Source of the DNA: Shewanella sp. Isolate13
Lineage (GTDB): Bacteria > Pseudomonadota > Gammaproteobacteria > Enterobacterales > Shewanellaceae
Assembly: GCF_022398325.1 (NCBI RefSeq)
Contig: NZ_JAKEVD010000028.1
Span: 1 to 62,950, forward strand
Direction of reading: 5' to 3'
DNA length: 62,950 nt
The notes beneath the pieces were generated by a model that searched no databases, was not told the DNA's origin, and saw only the letters and a program-made list of their open reading frames with translations. Shown piece by piece: positions 19,032 through 28,253 of this stretch. Each line of letters opens with the position of its first letter. The stretch's first letter is position 1. A program made the translations under genes and the position numbers.

Positions 19032-20249
19032 TTAAGCTTCAGATATACGTTCTAGCTTAGCCAGGTAGAATCCATCAAAACCTGTTTCAGCAGGGCTAAT
19101 GGTTTCATCTTCGATAAACCTAAAGTGTTTGTTATCAGCAAGAAACGCATCAACTTGGTCTCGGTTTTCTTCAGGCATGATCGAGCATGTTGCATAGACT
19201 AAGATACCGCCAACTTTCACCATACGACTGTAGCTTTGCAAAATATGCTTCTGCAGCTCAACCAGCACTGGCAAGCGTTCAGGAGTATCACGCCACTTTG
19301 CGTCTGGATTACGCTTTAGTACGCCAAGACCAGAACAAGGCACATCTAATAATACTCGGTCACAAGTTAGCTTTAAGCGCTTAATGGTTTTACTGCTGGC
19401 GATGATCCGTGTTTCAACGTTATGGGCGCCCGCGCGACGAGCACGTTGCTTAAGGTTATCTAGTTTCCACTGCTCAACGTCCATGGCTAATAATCGACCT
19501 TTGCCCTGCATCTGTGCTGAGATAGATAACGTTTTACCACCAGCACCTGCACAGGCGTCGACAACTCTCATACCAGGCTTAGCATCAAGCGCCAGTGCCA
19601 CCAATTGAGAACCCGCATCTTGCTGCTCAAACCAGCCCTTCTTAAACGCTTCCGTTCTAAACAATGCAGAATCAGAAACCACTTCTAAAGCGGTATCGAC
19701 ACCTTCTACAGGAAGGGTTTGCACACCTTCTTTGCGCAATGCATTGGCTAACTCTTCTCTAGTGCACTTTAAAATATTGGTACGTAAAAATCGCTTTGCG
19801 GGTTGATTTAGCGCCGCTCTTTCTGCGGGCCACTTGTCGCCCATCTGGGCTTCACCCATTTGATTTAACCAGTCAGGGCAACCGTCCCACAGTACTGGTT
19901 GTGCTTTTGCTGACTCAATACGTGAGGCTAAATCTTCAGCATCAACTTGTAGTGAGTACTGCATTTTCGGCAAAGGAAGGTCGTTAAATAGATGCCAAAC
20001 ATTCAATAAGCGTGAACCTAAGCGTGCCATCTCTTCCGGTTTAACATCTGACAGGTAACAGTAAAGGTTTAATCTTCTTAAAATATCACCCACAACATAA
20101 GTAATTCTGCCTTGTTCAGTTGGTTCTAATTTTAAGCCAGAAAAGTGCTGTGAGTAGGCACGGTCGAGTGGCTTGCCCTCTGATAAAACAAGATCAAGAA
20201 TACTGATCACGAGTTCATTTGAGCTGGGAGATAGCGAAGATTTCAACAT
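19032..20249 (-). CDS. RsmB/NOP-type RNA (cytosine-5) methyltransferase
   Basis: A 405-residue SAM-dependent methyltransferase. A NusB-like N-terminal region is followed by a Rossmann domain with the SAM loop VDACAGAGGKTL (about 230-241), the motif DVPCSGLG (about 299-306) and the catalytic-cysteine motif ATCSIMPEEN (about 351-360). The two cysteines fit the m5C mechanism of RsmB, RsmF and Trm4 enzymes. The target, rRNA or tRNA, cannot be told from sequence; RsmB itself is usually longer and next to fmt, so I give no symbol. Confidence 0.85.
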   Translation of the reverse strand: MLKSSLSPSSNELVISILDLVLSEGKPLDRAYSQHFSGLKLEPTEQGRITYVVGDILRRLNLYCYLSDVKPEEMARLGSRLLNVWHLFNDLPLPKMQYSLQVDAEDLASRIESAKAQPVLWDGCPDWLNQMGEAQMGDKWPAERAALNQPAKRFLRTNILKCTREELANALRKEGVQTLPVEGVDTALEVVSDSALFRTEAFKKGWFEQQDAGSQLVALALDAKPGMRVVDACAGAGGKTLSISAQMQGKGRLLAMDVEQWKLDNLKQRARRAGAHNVETRIIASSKTIKRLKLTCDRVLLDVPCSGLGVLKRNPDAKWRDTPERLPVLVELQKHILQSYSRMVKVGGILVYATCSIMPEENRDQVDAFLADNKHFRFIEDETISPAETGFDGFYLAKLERISEA

Positions 20250-20465
20250 TAAAAAAGTTACCCTAGATAGAAAACGCTGCGATCATAGGAGCAAAGCTTA
20301 AAATACGCAAGCTAAGCCCTGTCAAAAGCGGTAATTTATAGAAACTCCAGAGCAATAATAGATATGCTACTTGGTATACTGAAATAAAAGAGATGAAAAA
20401 TAGCCTTTAACTAAATTGGAGGTCGAGCAAATCCAGTGGATCTTATTGATAGCCTTAAAAACAAT

Positions 20466-20493
20466 AAAGCCGCTAAATTCTCCTAGCGGCTTT
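20466..20493 (-). terminator. Terminator of the malate-synthase-domain gene
   Basis: Perfect 10-bp inverted repeat AAAGCCGCTA/TAGCGGCTTT with an 8-base loop, about 50 bp past the stop of the minus-strand gene and followed on that strand by a T-rich run. Confidence 0.75.
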
Positions 20494-20541
20494 ACCTGTA
20501 GCGTTAACGCTAAATTTTAGGTTATCGAGTGTCCGTAACGG

Positions 20542-21060
20542 TTAACTCTGACTCTTAACTAAGTATTCACTGCCATCTTTTGCAGTAAACTCACGAGAGT
20601 GCATCGCAGCAACAGTGGCAGTGTTCTCTATATTGATTAAGCTAATCCAATAGTCATGCCCTTCTAACTGAATATCTTTGATATTCGCTAAATCTCTGTC
20701 TCTATTAGGTTGCTTTCTATCGAAACTCAACTCAACGTGCGTCCCCCTGTCTCGAAGCAGAATCGCAGTTGGTTCGCTCTTATGGCCTGTCAGTGCCACG
20801 AATTGCTTTGGAAAGCGTAAACCTGTTTGACTCCCATCGGCCATGAAAATTAACAGCTGTGAATAGTAGACCACATAACTACAGGCATTTTTATGGGAGC
20901 CCTTGGCTAATGGAAACTTTGCATCTAAAAACTCTTTCGCGCATGGGGCCGTTGTGTCGCTGCTCGTCGCTTCTTTGACAAGATCCACATCAACAAGCTC
21001 CGCACCAATAAAGTTATTATTTTGATTTACTTGAGTACTATTGATTGTTGATATATCCAT
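20542..21060 (-). CDS. Free-standing malate-synthase-G-like domain protein
   Basis: A 172-residue protein. Residues about 43-140 align by eye with an internal part of malate synthase G: FLDAKFPLAKGSHKNA, FMADGSQTGL, PKQFVALTGH and LLRDRGTHVELSFDR closely follow the GlcB sequence. The rest of the enzyme, including the TIM barrel and most catalytic residues, is absent, and the GlcB motif after this block (DCEDSVAAV) is replaced by NIENTATVAA. It is therefore not an active malate synthase. AGGA precedes the start. It is divergent from a ScfR/DUF3612-type regulator, a type linked to acetate and glyoxylate metabolism, which suggests a sensing or accessory role. Confidence 0.7.
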   Translation of the reverse strand: MDISTINSTQVNQNNNFIGAELVDVDLVKEATSSDTTAPCAKEFLDAKFPLAKGSHKNACSYVVYYSQLLIFMADGSQTGLRFPKQFVALTGHKSEPTAILLRDRGTHVELSFDRKQPNRDRDLANIKDIQLEGHDYWISLINIENTATVAAMHSREFTAKDGSEYLVKSQS

Positions 21061-21170
21061 GGCCCTATCCTCTACTTTTGAAATTCCGGGTCGTTATCTG
21101 TAGTTGTCACAATCGAGTTCGAGACTATTTCTTGATTGCTTGATTTGTAGTCTAGAGTAAATTTCATTAC

Positions 21171-21203
21171 AATTTCACAATAAAAATTTTACATTGTGAA
21201 TTT
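21171..21203. promoter_or_regulatory. Candidate operator between the malate-synthase-like gene and its regulator
   Basis: Two inverted 11-base arms, AATTTCACAAT and ATTGTGAATTT (10 of 11 paired), separated by 11 bases and ending seven bases before the regulator's ATG. Position and symmetry suggest autoregulation by the HTH protein, possibly controlling both divergent genes. Confidence 0.55.
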
Positions 21204-21209
21204 TACAGA

Positions 21210-22745
21210 ATGAAAAACAATCAGAGCTTGATCAGAAAGTCACATTTCTTGGGCACAAAGATCCGTAACTTGAGGAAGAGAAATCACCTCACCATGGAAG
21301 ATCTCTCTGCGCGCTGCGTACGTGTTGATCCCGAATCAGCCCCCTCTGTATCCTACTTATCCATGATTGAGCGTGGTAAGCGTGTACCTAGCGCAGGCAT
21401 GCTTGCAGTCATCGCCGCGGTGTTTCAAAAAGAGATAGATTGGTTTCTAGATGATGTGCCCGAAGATGATGCAATTACCCCTAATAAAGGACGCCGTGGT
21501 GGTATAAGTGGAATGGCGTTAGAGCCAAGCTTTCTTTTTTCCAATGACATTTTACAGATTGCGATCCCAGAAATGCTGTCACAAACGGGTACCACAGGAA
21601 GGGAGTTTGCTCACCTCTTAATTCGTGCCCATCAAGAGCACCACCAGAACCACTTTCCTGATCTTGAGCGCGCCGCCGAAGAGGTTGGACATAAGCGCTT
21701 GCCGCTTGCGATAGATGATCTTAAAGATATTGCTAAATCACTAGAACTCAAATTAAAGTGGATCGATAGAACGCCTCAGGAGGTCGTTGATGAGATGGGA
21801 GTTAGCACCACCCATGTTGTCACCTCTTTTTTTGAACCGCCTTCCACCATCTATTTAAACAAGATGCTCAAGTCTTTTCCCACACGGCTTAAGTACGACT
21901 TGGCTGTACATATTGGCCATTGCGTCTTGCATAATAAAGATGGGTTAAAATGTGTCTTAACCGCCGGAAGACGCCATACCGCCGCCCATGAAGAGCCTGC
22001 AGCACCGACTTCAACAACGCTTAATGCACAAGATATTTTACATGCATGGCGTGACTTCGAATCGAGTTTTTTTGCCGGAGCACTGCTCTGCCCTAGAGTG
22101 CCTTTCAGACAGCTCTTGGATCGACACGGCTATGAGATCGATGTTAACAAATCCATAGGCGTTTCCGCTTCTGTGGCAATGCGACGGATGACCGTGGTGT
22201 CGCCTTACCCTCATTGGCATTACTTCGATGCCTACGCGCCAGGCAAACTAAAAGCTGTCTATCGTGGTAACGGTATTCCTCTACCTTGGGGGAATATGCG
22301 CGTGGTAGAAGACCCCTGCCAACACTGGGCCGTATTTCGAATGATCAACGAACCTAAAGTCGGGACATCGGCGCAGATATCGATACTTGATGTTGCTGAT
22401 GAGCCAAGGATCTATTGTTGTGAGTCAATAAAAATTAAAGATATGGCGGGTAATAATCACGTTTTATGTGCGGGTATCGATCTTAACCCTGCTATTGATG
22501 CTCAAGGCGGTGATGCAACAAGCATTGCTGCCGAGCTAAAACAATCTTGCGCAACAAATAATGGAACGGTAGAGATGCCGAGTAATATTAAACAAAATCT
22601 AATGAGCGTGGCTAAAATCCTTAATATCAATTGGATAGAGAGAGGCATTAAAAACGAGGCAAGATTAATTTGTGCGAGAGGCGCCGTTTGTCCAAGACAA
22701 CCAAGCTGTTATCAAGCAGGAAAGCCTCAATGTCTTGAGAGTTAA
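21210..22745 (+). CDS. XRE-family regulator with DUF3612/ScfR-like domains
   Basis: A 511-residue transcription regulator. An XRE helix-turn-helix lies at about residues 14-75 (LGTKIRNLRKRNHLTMEDLS ... YLSMIERGKRVPSAG). The middle resembles IrrE-like regions (YDLAVHIGHCVL), and the C-terminal half is a ScfR/DUF3612-type domain ending in a cysteine cluster (CARGAVCPRQPSCY). Relatives such as RamB control acetate or glyoxylate genes in response to acyl-CoA-type signals. The divergent malate-synthase-like gene and the palindrome before the start fit a local regulon. Confidence 0.8.
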   Translation: MKNNQSLIRKSHFLGTKIRNLRKRNHLTMEDLSARCVRVDPESAPSVSYLSMIERGKRVPSAGMLAVIAAVFQKEIDWFLDDVPEDDAITPNKGRRGGISGMALEPSFLFSNDILQIAIPEMLSQTGTTGREFAHLLIRAHQEHHQNHFPDLERAAEEVGHKRLPLAIDDLKDIAKSLELKLKWIDRTPQEVVDEMGVSTTHVVTSFFEPPSTIYLNKMLKSFPTRLKYDLAVHIGHCVLHNKDGLKCVLTAGRRHTAAHEEPAAPTSTTLNAQDILHAWRDFESSFFAGALLCPRVPFRQLLDRHGYEIDVNKSIGVSASVAMRRMTVVSPYPHWHYFDAYAPGKLKAVYRGNGIPLPWGNMRVVEDPCQHWAVFRMINEPKVGTSAQISILDVADEPRIYCCESIKIKDMAGNNHVLCAGIDLNPAIDAQGGDATSIAAELKQSCATNNGTVEMPSNIKQNLMSVAKILNINWIERGIKNEARLICARGAVCPRQPSCYQAGKPQCLES

Positions 22746-22800
22746 TCGCGAATAAGGCTAAGTGCTAACACTGATAAGCGTCGATATAGCAGCAAAATAG

Positions 22801-22833
22801 AAACAAACAGAACGGCCTCAGTTCTGTTTGTTT
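22801..22833. terminator. Bidirectional terminator
   Basis: Perfect 13-bp inverted repeat AAACAAACAGAAC/GTTCTGTTTGTTT around a 7-base loop, placed between two convergent genes. Confidence 0.85.
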
Positions 22834-22845
22834 AATCCAGTTTTA

Positions 22846-23199
22846 TTACACTTTTTTACCATAGGCAATACCTTGAACCTTAATGCATTGCTCAGAGTAA
22901 CCAATACCAAATGACAGAGAATCGTCTATGGTCACATCGGTGATGATCACCGTACCTTGAATCGCGGTTTTAGCTGCGGCAATGGCCTTAGGAGAGGAAA
23001 CACTGTCCCCCATAGGGAACAGATAAAGAAACTGGGTTTGGCAACTCTCGCCAAAAATAGGCCCTAATTTGACGAGAGTATCTGTAGTCGCTTTATCCTG
23101 ATAAGTACTGGTCACAAATGAGCCATGATTGGCGATATTACACCCTGTCATTGTAAGCGACACAGTCAATAGAAATGCTAATTTACGCCCTACTACCAT
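22846..23199 (-). CDS. Small lipoprotein, possibly TRL-like
   Basis: A 117-residue lipoprotein with a hydrophobic signal and lipobox MTGC (Cys about residue 20). The mature part has a LYLFPMGD segment followed by an alanine-rich AAAKTAIQG and a VTID motif, a pattern I associate weakly with TRL-type lipoproteins. Two further cysteines could form a disulphide. It is a single gene with its own terminator; function unknown. Confidence 0.65.
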   Translation of the reverse strand: MVVGRKLAFLLTVSLTMTGCNIANHGSFVTSTYQDKATTDTLVKLGPIFGESCQTQFLYLFPMGDSVSSPKAIAAAKTAIQGTVIITDVTIDDSLSFGIGYSEQCIKVQGIAYGKKV

Positions 23200-23332
23200 A
23201 AGTCATTCCTTTAAAAAATAATTCCTATTAAAACGAGAGAAGCTAACTGTTCAATCCTACTCCCGCTGATATGCTAATGTATTAATGTGCTGCACCCCAT
23301 AGGCAAAATGCCTTCGCCTACTAAGCAGCTAG

Positions 23333-23830
23333 TTAGTTCACCGTAACAATCTCATAGTCGCGACGGTTCCCAGCAACCAGTAAACTAAACTCATCTCCTT
23401 GCTCTTTATTCATCATAGCTCTGCCAAGTGGAGACGCGAGCGTGACAACCATCACCGAATATTTATTCCAAGTTACCTTTAAGCCACCAGCGCCTGGTCC
23501 AACAAACAGATATTGGCTTTTCCCTTCGGTGTCCATCAACTCTACTAGCTTTCCTAAGCTCACCTTAGGCACATTGACCTCTGAAACGCCACTTAATCGG
23601 GTAAACAAGGCGTCAAAATCTCTTATATCGGCTTGACATTGCGCTACCCTCACAGACTGTCCGTGTGCGAGATAGGATGCTTCTAGGCCAAATGTTTCAT
23701 ACTTACTCTTAGCAATACTCTCCGTGTCTGTTGCCGTTTCATGGGCTCGCTTTGCTGCTGCGATGGCACTGACGAGTGCTTTTTCCAGTTCCCGTCGAAT
23801 AAGGTGATGCAACTGATTAATAGGTAACAC
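23333..23830 (-). CDS. GreA/GreB family protein
   Basis: A 165-residue protein with the GreA/GreB layout: an N-terminal helical segment (about 1-80) and a C-terminal FKBP-like domain with LASPLGRAMMNKEQGDEFSL (about 132-151), which matches the conserved end of Gre factors. The coiled-coil tip acidic pair of true transcript-cleavage factors is not obvious, so it may be a Gre-like secondary-channel protein rather than GreA or GreB. It starts with GTG and has only a weak ribosome site. Confidence 0.72.
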   Translation of the reverse strand: MLPINQLHHLIRRELEKALVSAIAAAKRAHETATDTESIAKSKYETFGLEASYLAHGQSVRVAQCQADIRDFDALFTRLSGVSEVNVPKVSLGKLVELMDTEGKSQYLFVGPGAGGLKVTWNKYSVMVVTLASPLGRAMMNKEQGDEFSLLVAGNRRDYEIVTVN

Positions 23831-24061
23831 TTCTCTTGCTTATCCTGAGTATAAAGCTGCCACTATACTAAGAGTACCAAAACCACGCTACGATGGCGTA
23901 TTAATAATTCGGTGTCTAGACAAAAATCCACTTGATAAACAGCGCTGAATTGTTAGCTTAGTGTTAATTGCTTGGTTTATTGAAAGCAAGGTCATAGGTG
24001 TTTATCCGTTAAATCCGGCTTGAAAAGAGCTGTGTTTATCGCAGTCGGTAAAGGAATAAGA

Positions 24062-25018
24062 TTGAAAAATCAATACAACCTGGCTTGGAATGAAATATTA
24101 ATCAACTCCCTTGGCTTCGCTCCTGTTAGGCTGAAATGGTTTATATTGTCTCCCCTATTATTGTTGTGTAAACCTTGCTTGGCTCAAGATCTTGAACCTC
24201 GTAGTTACGCTAACATTCCTATTGGATTGAACTTCTTAGCTGCAGGTATCGTACATTCCGAAGGTGAGCTATCCCCAGCTCCAACAGCGCCGATAACAGA
24301 TGCAAACTTAACTATCGATGCTGCCATTATTGGGTACGCACACACCTTCGCCTTAGCGGGTAGTTCATCAAAGATTGATCTTTCTACTACCCGCGTCTGC
24401 TATGAAGGTAGCGCAACAATTAATTCTGAGCGCCTCTATGCTGATCGCTGTGGATATGGTGACCCGACAATAAGGCTAACCTGGAATTTTTTTGGCGCAC
24501 CAGCATTAGAACCGAAAGAATTCTCCAGCTGGCAGCAAGGCGTTGTCGTTGGAGCGAGTATGCAGATTGCTTTGCCGATTGGCAGTTACGACTCAGGTAA
24601 ACTACTCAATACCGGAACCAATCGTTGGGTATTTCGCCCAGGTATTGGTATGTCACATAAGCTCGGGCGCTGGTATTACGACCTGATAGCGTCAGTTCGG
24701 CTATATGGTGATAATGATGAATATTTTAACGACACTCGCTTACAACAAGAACCCCAATATACGCTCCAAGGCCACCTCATCTATAACATTAGCCGTGGAC
24801 ACTGGGTCTCATTGAACGCTAATCTATTTTTTGGTGGAGAAACCAAAAAAGATAATATTGCCTCATCCGATGATCAGCGTAACTCACGTTTCGGCATCAC
24901 CTATTCGATCCCCGTGAGCGCCCAACACAGTGTAAAGCTCTACGCCAACACAGGTGTCATCACTGAAGTAGGTAACGACTTCGATACTTTTGGCGCATTA
25001 TGGCAATACCGATTTTAA
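24062..25018 (+). CDS. Outer-membrane transporter-like protein (phenol MetA-pathway family)
   Basis: A protein of about 318 residues with a hydrophobic signal (FILSPLLLLCKPCLAQ) and a predicted beta-barrel ending in aromatic YRF, typical of outer-membrane proteins. Internal strands with GDPTIRLTWNFFGAP and GVVVGASMQIALPIGSYD match the MetA-pathway-of-phenol-degradation family. I prefer the TTG at 24062, which has AAGGA seven bases upstream, over the TTG at 24020, which has none. Substrate unknown. Confidence 0.7.
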   Translation: MKNQYNLAWNEILINSLGFAPVRLKWFILSPLLLLCKPCLAQDLEPRSYANIPIGLNFLAAGIVHSEGELSPAPTAPITDANLTIDAAIIGYAHTFALAGSSSKIDLSTTRVCYEGSATINSERLYADRCGYGDPTIRLTWNFFGAPALEPKEFSSWQQGVVVGASMQIALPIGSYDSGKLLNTGTNRWVFRPGIGMSHKLGRWYYDLIASVRLYGDNDEYFNDTRLQQEPQYTLQGHLIYNISRGHWVSLNANLFFGGETKKDNIASSDDQRNSRFGITYSIPVSAQHSVKLYANTGVITEVGNDFDTFGALWQYRF

Positions 25019-25121
25019 TGTCATACCCATCAGGATAAAAAAAGCCCAACCGCTTAAACTGCAATTGAGCTCTGTTTATATCAAGGATCGCGCCTATAGA
25101 TAATACTACGAACGGTCACTC

Positions 25122-26267
25122 TCAGTCTAAGTCGTCAAAATACCAATAGCCCGCATTAACCCACTGCGTTAACTGCGCCATAACGGCTTCATCATCAAAC
25201 CAAGTTTGAATATCTTCAAGGGTAAGCATCTGTTTGTTACAGCAAGCTTCGATAACCTCTGAAGCACCTTTAGCAAACTGCACTTGCTCACCATTGATGT
25301 ACATGACACCTGAGCCTATAGTCGCTGCAAAATAGAGGCAACGTAGACCACCTAAGCGGATCAAGGGCTGTTCGGCGATAATCGCCTTAACATCTTCAAC
25401 ATCGAAGCCAAGATGAGCCTCTGGTAAATCCAGTTCGCACTTAGATTGCGTCAGATAACGACCACTAAACTCACTAATTAAGGTGTCGTCCAAAGTATCT
25501 ACAAGTTGCTGCTTAATGCGGCTAAGATCTCGGTCATCAATTAATCCAGAGTGTTGACTTAGACCACGGTCCGGATCGGTGATCTGTTTAGTACCAAGCT
25601 CATTATCGATAAGGTGGTCAGCCAAAGCACTCACCATATCGCGCGAAGATGCTGTGCGATAGCCTACAGAGAAACTCATCGATGGCTCTAGGGTGACGCC
25701 GTCATGGGGGTACCCTGGTGGCAGATAAAGAATATCACCCGGTAATAATTCAACATCGATGATCGGCTCAAATGCTTCGGTATGAAGCAGTGCAGGATGA
25801 GCAGCAAACTCTTTGTGCGGCCCTAAGTCTCCGACACGCCATCTACGTCTTCCTGAACCCTGACAGATAAACACATCGTAGAGATCGATATGGGGACCCA
25901 CTCCACCACCAGGCACAGCATAACTAACCATTACATCGTCTAAACGCCAGCGTGGGATAAAGTCAAAACACTTAAGCAGATCTTCAGCTTGAGGCACCCA
26001 ATTATTTAATGCTTGAACAATCAATGTCCAATCGGTTTCACCGAGATGCTCATAAGATTCAAATGGACCAAACTCAGCTTGCCACTCCCCTTTTTCTCGG
26101 TAGACCCTGCGAGACTCGACCATTTCATCACAAGCTAGTCCAGCCATCTCATCTGGAGAAAGCAGATCTTTAAAGTTTTTAAATCCTTGGCGGATCACAA
26201 GCGGTTTCTTTTGCCAGTACTGCTCAAGAAATTCCTTTGGCGTTAAACCATTTATATCTAATTGCAT
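25122..26267 (-). CDS. roxA: Ribosomal protein uL16 arginine 3-hydroxylase RoxA (YcfD)
   Basis: A 2-oxoglutarate/iron JmjC-type oxygenase that hydroxylates an arginine of ribosomal protein L16. The 381 residues align by eye with E. coli YcfD: GPFESYEHLGETDW, VSYAVPGGGVGPHIDLYDVF with the HxD iron ligands, and GDILYLPPGYPHDG with the distal histidine. A C-terminal winged-helix-like dimerisation region ends in NAGYWYFDDL. Length is normal. It stands alone on the minus strand. Confidence 0.92.
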   Translation of the reverse strand: MQLDINGLTPKEFLEQYWQKKPLVIRQGFKNFKDLLSPDEMAGLACDEMVESRRVYREKGEWQAEFGPFESYEHLGETDWTLIVQALNNWVPQAEDLLKCFDFIPRWRLDDVMVSYAVPGGGVGPHIDLYDVFICQGSGRRRWRVGDLGPHKEFAAHPALLHTEAFEPIIDVELLPGDILYLPPGYPHDGVTLEPSMSFSVGYRTASSRDMVSALADHLIDNELGTKQITDPDRGLSQHSGLIDDRDLSRIKQQLVDTLDDTLISEFSGRYLTQSKCELDLPEAHLGFDVEDVKAIIAEQPLIRLGGLRCLYFAATIGSGVMYINGEQVQFAKGASEVIEACCNKQMLTLEDIQTWFDDEAVMAQLTQWVNAGYWYFDDLD

Positions 26268-26456
26268 GCTATTAACTCACGAAAATTTGCAGGCATTCTA
26301 TCAAATGTGACCAGATAAAAATCACGTAGGGATCATGAAAACATGCTTACTCGGTGCAGCTATTAACGAAATTATTAAAAAGCGAAGTTAACGAAAGCAA
26401 AGCTAATTGACTGTGATAGCCGGATCAATACAATACCAAGCAAACATTACAGACGA

Positions 26457-27107
26457 ATGATTAAATTGACCAATAGCAAACTCGCCACCCTATCTCGCCC
26501 CGCCGATACCGTTATCGTACTCGACTTTGAAACCACTGGCTTGTCACCAACTCAGGGCGACCGTGCGATTGAGATTGGGGCGGTCATGCTCAAAGATGGT
26601 AAAGTTATCGACCGTTTTCAGCAGCTAATGAATCCAGGTTTTAGAGTAAGCGGCTTTATCGAAAGTTATACCGGGATCACAAACGCCATGTTAACTGATG
26701 CGCCTTCATGCGAAGAGGTTATGCTGCAATTTGCTGACTTTATCGGTGACTATAACTTGGTTGCCCATAACGCCTCTTTCGACCAACGATTTCTTGATGC
26801 CGAGCTAAATCGAATAGGTAGCCATTATGTCGGTCAATTTGCTTGCTCCATGCTCATAGCACGCAGACTCTACCAAGATGCACCAAATCATAAGTTGGGA
26901 AGCCTAGTCAGTTATAAGAATATTGAACATGATGGTGTATTTCACCGGGCCCTAGCCGATAGCGAAATGACCGCAAACTTATGGCTGGCCATGCTAGAAG
27001 ATTTGCACCGAGACTACCAATTAATCAAGCCTGACTTTGGGGTATTACAGAGTATTGCCAAGCAGAGTAAAGCGAATGTAAACCAATATCTTAAACGACA
27101 AAAATAG
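26457..27107 (+). CDS. DEDDh 3'-5' exonuclease
   Basis: A 216-residue exonuclease related to the DNA polymerase III epsilon subunit. Exo I is VLDFETTGLSP (Asp and Glu ligands), exo II is LVAHNASFDQRFL and exo III is HRALADSEMTA with the DEDDh histidine. It lacks the epsilon C-terminal alpha-binding segment, so a repair or processing role is more likely than proofreading. A perfect inverted repeat follows the stop. Confidence 0.85.
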   Translation: MIKLTNSKLATLSRPADTVIVLDFETTGLSPTQGDRAIEIGAVMLKDGKVIDRFQQLMNPGFRVSGFIESYTGITNAMLTDAPSCEEVMLQFADFIGDYNLVAHNASFDQRFLDAELNRIGSHYVGQFACSMLIARRLYQDAPNHKLGSLVSYKNIEHDGVFHRALADSEMTANLWLAMLEDLHRDYQLIKPDFGVLQSIAKQSKANVNQYLKRQK

Positions 27108-27110
27108 CAC

Positions 27111-27145
27111 TTACGCACTGTTTAATCAGTTTAAACAGTGCGTAA
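27111..27145. terminator. Perfect 15-bp inverted repeat, probable bidirectional terminator
   Basis: TTACGCACTGTTTAA and its exact complement flank a 5-base loop, starting three bases after the exonuclease stop and lying between convergent genes. No long T-tract follows, so termination is likely but not certain. Confidence 0.65.
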
Positions 27146-27184
27146 ATCAAGCTAGTTTTTGCTAGGTTGCTAATAGAGAAAGTT

Positions 27185-27889
27185 TTATAGGCCTAGCTCA
27201 TCGAGTAGATCGTCAGCGTCAGTTTTACTCGCTTCCTTTTTCTCCGAGTTGGTTGAAGCCGATTTAGGCTTGGAATTTGCTAAAATCTGACCGTGCTCTG
27301 CAAGCAACTCATCTAAATCAAAATCATCATCCGCTTCGAATTCACTTATCTTGATAAACTCAGTCTTATCCATGGCAAATTCGAGGTAAAAAATATGATT
27401 GTTTTTGGTCTTAAACGATACTCTTCTCGCTACCGCTTCATCTAGGTTAGTATCGATAGATATTGTCAACTCTTTATTAATAGTCAGCATCTTAGGTTGA
27501 CTTTGACTGATACTCGTTTGCAGCTCTTTGCTTATTTTGTTGATGAAATCCCCTAAGATCTGGTTCATCAATTCACCCATCACATTACCAACTTCATCTG
27601 AAGTATGTGAAAAAGCAAGATCGGACTCAGGCATGCCCATGTTAAGCATGTATTCTCGATAGATCTCCAGCGCGGCTGGAGCCGAAAAGTTAATCACCAC
27701 CAAGCCAGAAAAACCGCCATCGAAAATGGAGAAACAGCCTAGATCAGGCTTTAAACAGGTACGGGTAATAGATTGCACCATACCTGCGTGGCTAACTTGG
27801 CTATGCGTCGTGCTATAAAGCACATGAGATACTGAGTGGCATAGCTTTAATAAAATATCATCGGTCGTAACTGATACAGTGGCTTGCAT
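27185..27889 (-). CDS. CheX/CheC-like protein (DUF3334) with a CheZ-like tail
   Basis: A 234-residue cytoplasmic protein. The core contains a CheC/CheX-type helix motif, DEVGNVMGELMNQILGDF (about 102-119), as found in phosphatases of CheY-P. An acidic, disordered linker (about 175-222) leads to the last residues DDLLDELGL, which closely match the CheY-P-binding end of CheZ (DDLLDSLGF in E. coli, from memory). This suggests binding or dephosphorylation of a CheY-like protein. The two asparagine/glutamate residues needed for CheX catalysis should be checked by alignment. Confidence 0.7.
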   Translation of the reverse strand: MQATVSVTTDDILLKLCHSVSHVLYSTTHSQVSHAGMVQSITRTCLKPDLGCFSIFDGGFSGLVVINFSAPAALEIYREYMLNMGMPESDLAFSHTSDEVGNVMGELMNQILGDFINKISKELQTSISQSQPKMLTINKELTISIDTNLDEAVARRVSFKTKNNHIFYLEFAMDKTEFIKISEFEADDDFDLDELLAEHGQILANSKPKSASTNSEKKEASKTDADDLLDELGL

Positions 27890-28253
27890 AAAATTAACCT
27901 TTTTAAAATAATCGAGACATATTGCCCTAGCGAATTAACAAAACAAAGTAAAACAAGAAAACAAATTAAACGAGTTTTCCCCTTTAAAAATATTATCAAC
28001 CGACTGACACAGCATTTGATATGGCAATCAGGGGGAATTCTAGCCTAGCTCACTTAATATACCAGCACATATAGAGATATCACCCTAGCCAAACAATTTC
28101 TATAAGGCCTTGGGCAAAATCTAACAGATATCACCTGCTAACCTCTTGGCAGATACAGTTAACATTTTTAAAATAAACATACGCTTACTGTTTCACCACA
28201 CCGATATTAAGAGTAAGTTTTATATACGTATTCGTAAACAGAGCTACAACGCT
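27890..28253. other. Divergent intergenic region
   Basis: AT-rich region between the CheX-like gene and the chemoreceptor gene. The frame open from 28146 is not conserved-looking and lacks a ribosome site. No repeats or RNA structures recognised. Confidence 0.4.

Noticed and set aside
28146..28253. 36-residue N-terminal extension of the chemoreceptor
   Set aside because: No ribosome site at the upstream TTG, and the basic extension before the first membrane helix is atypical; the ATG at 28254 fits the family.
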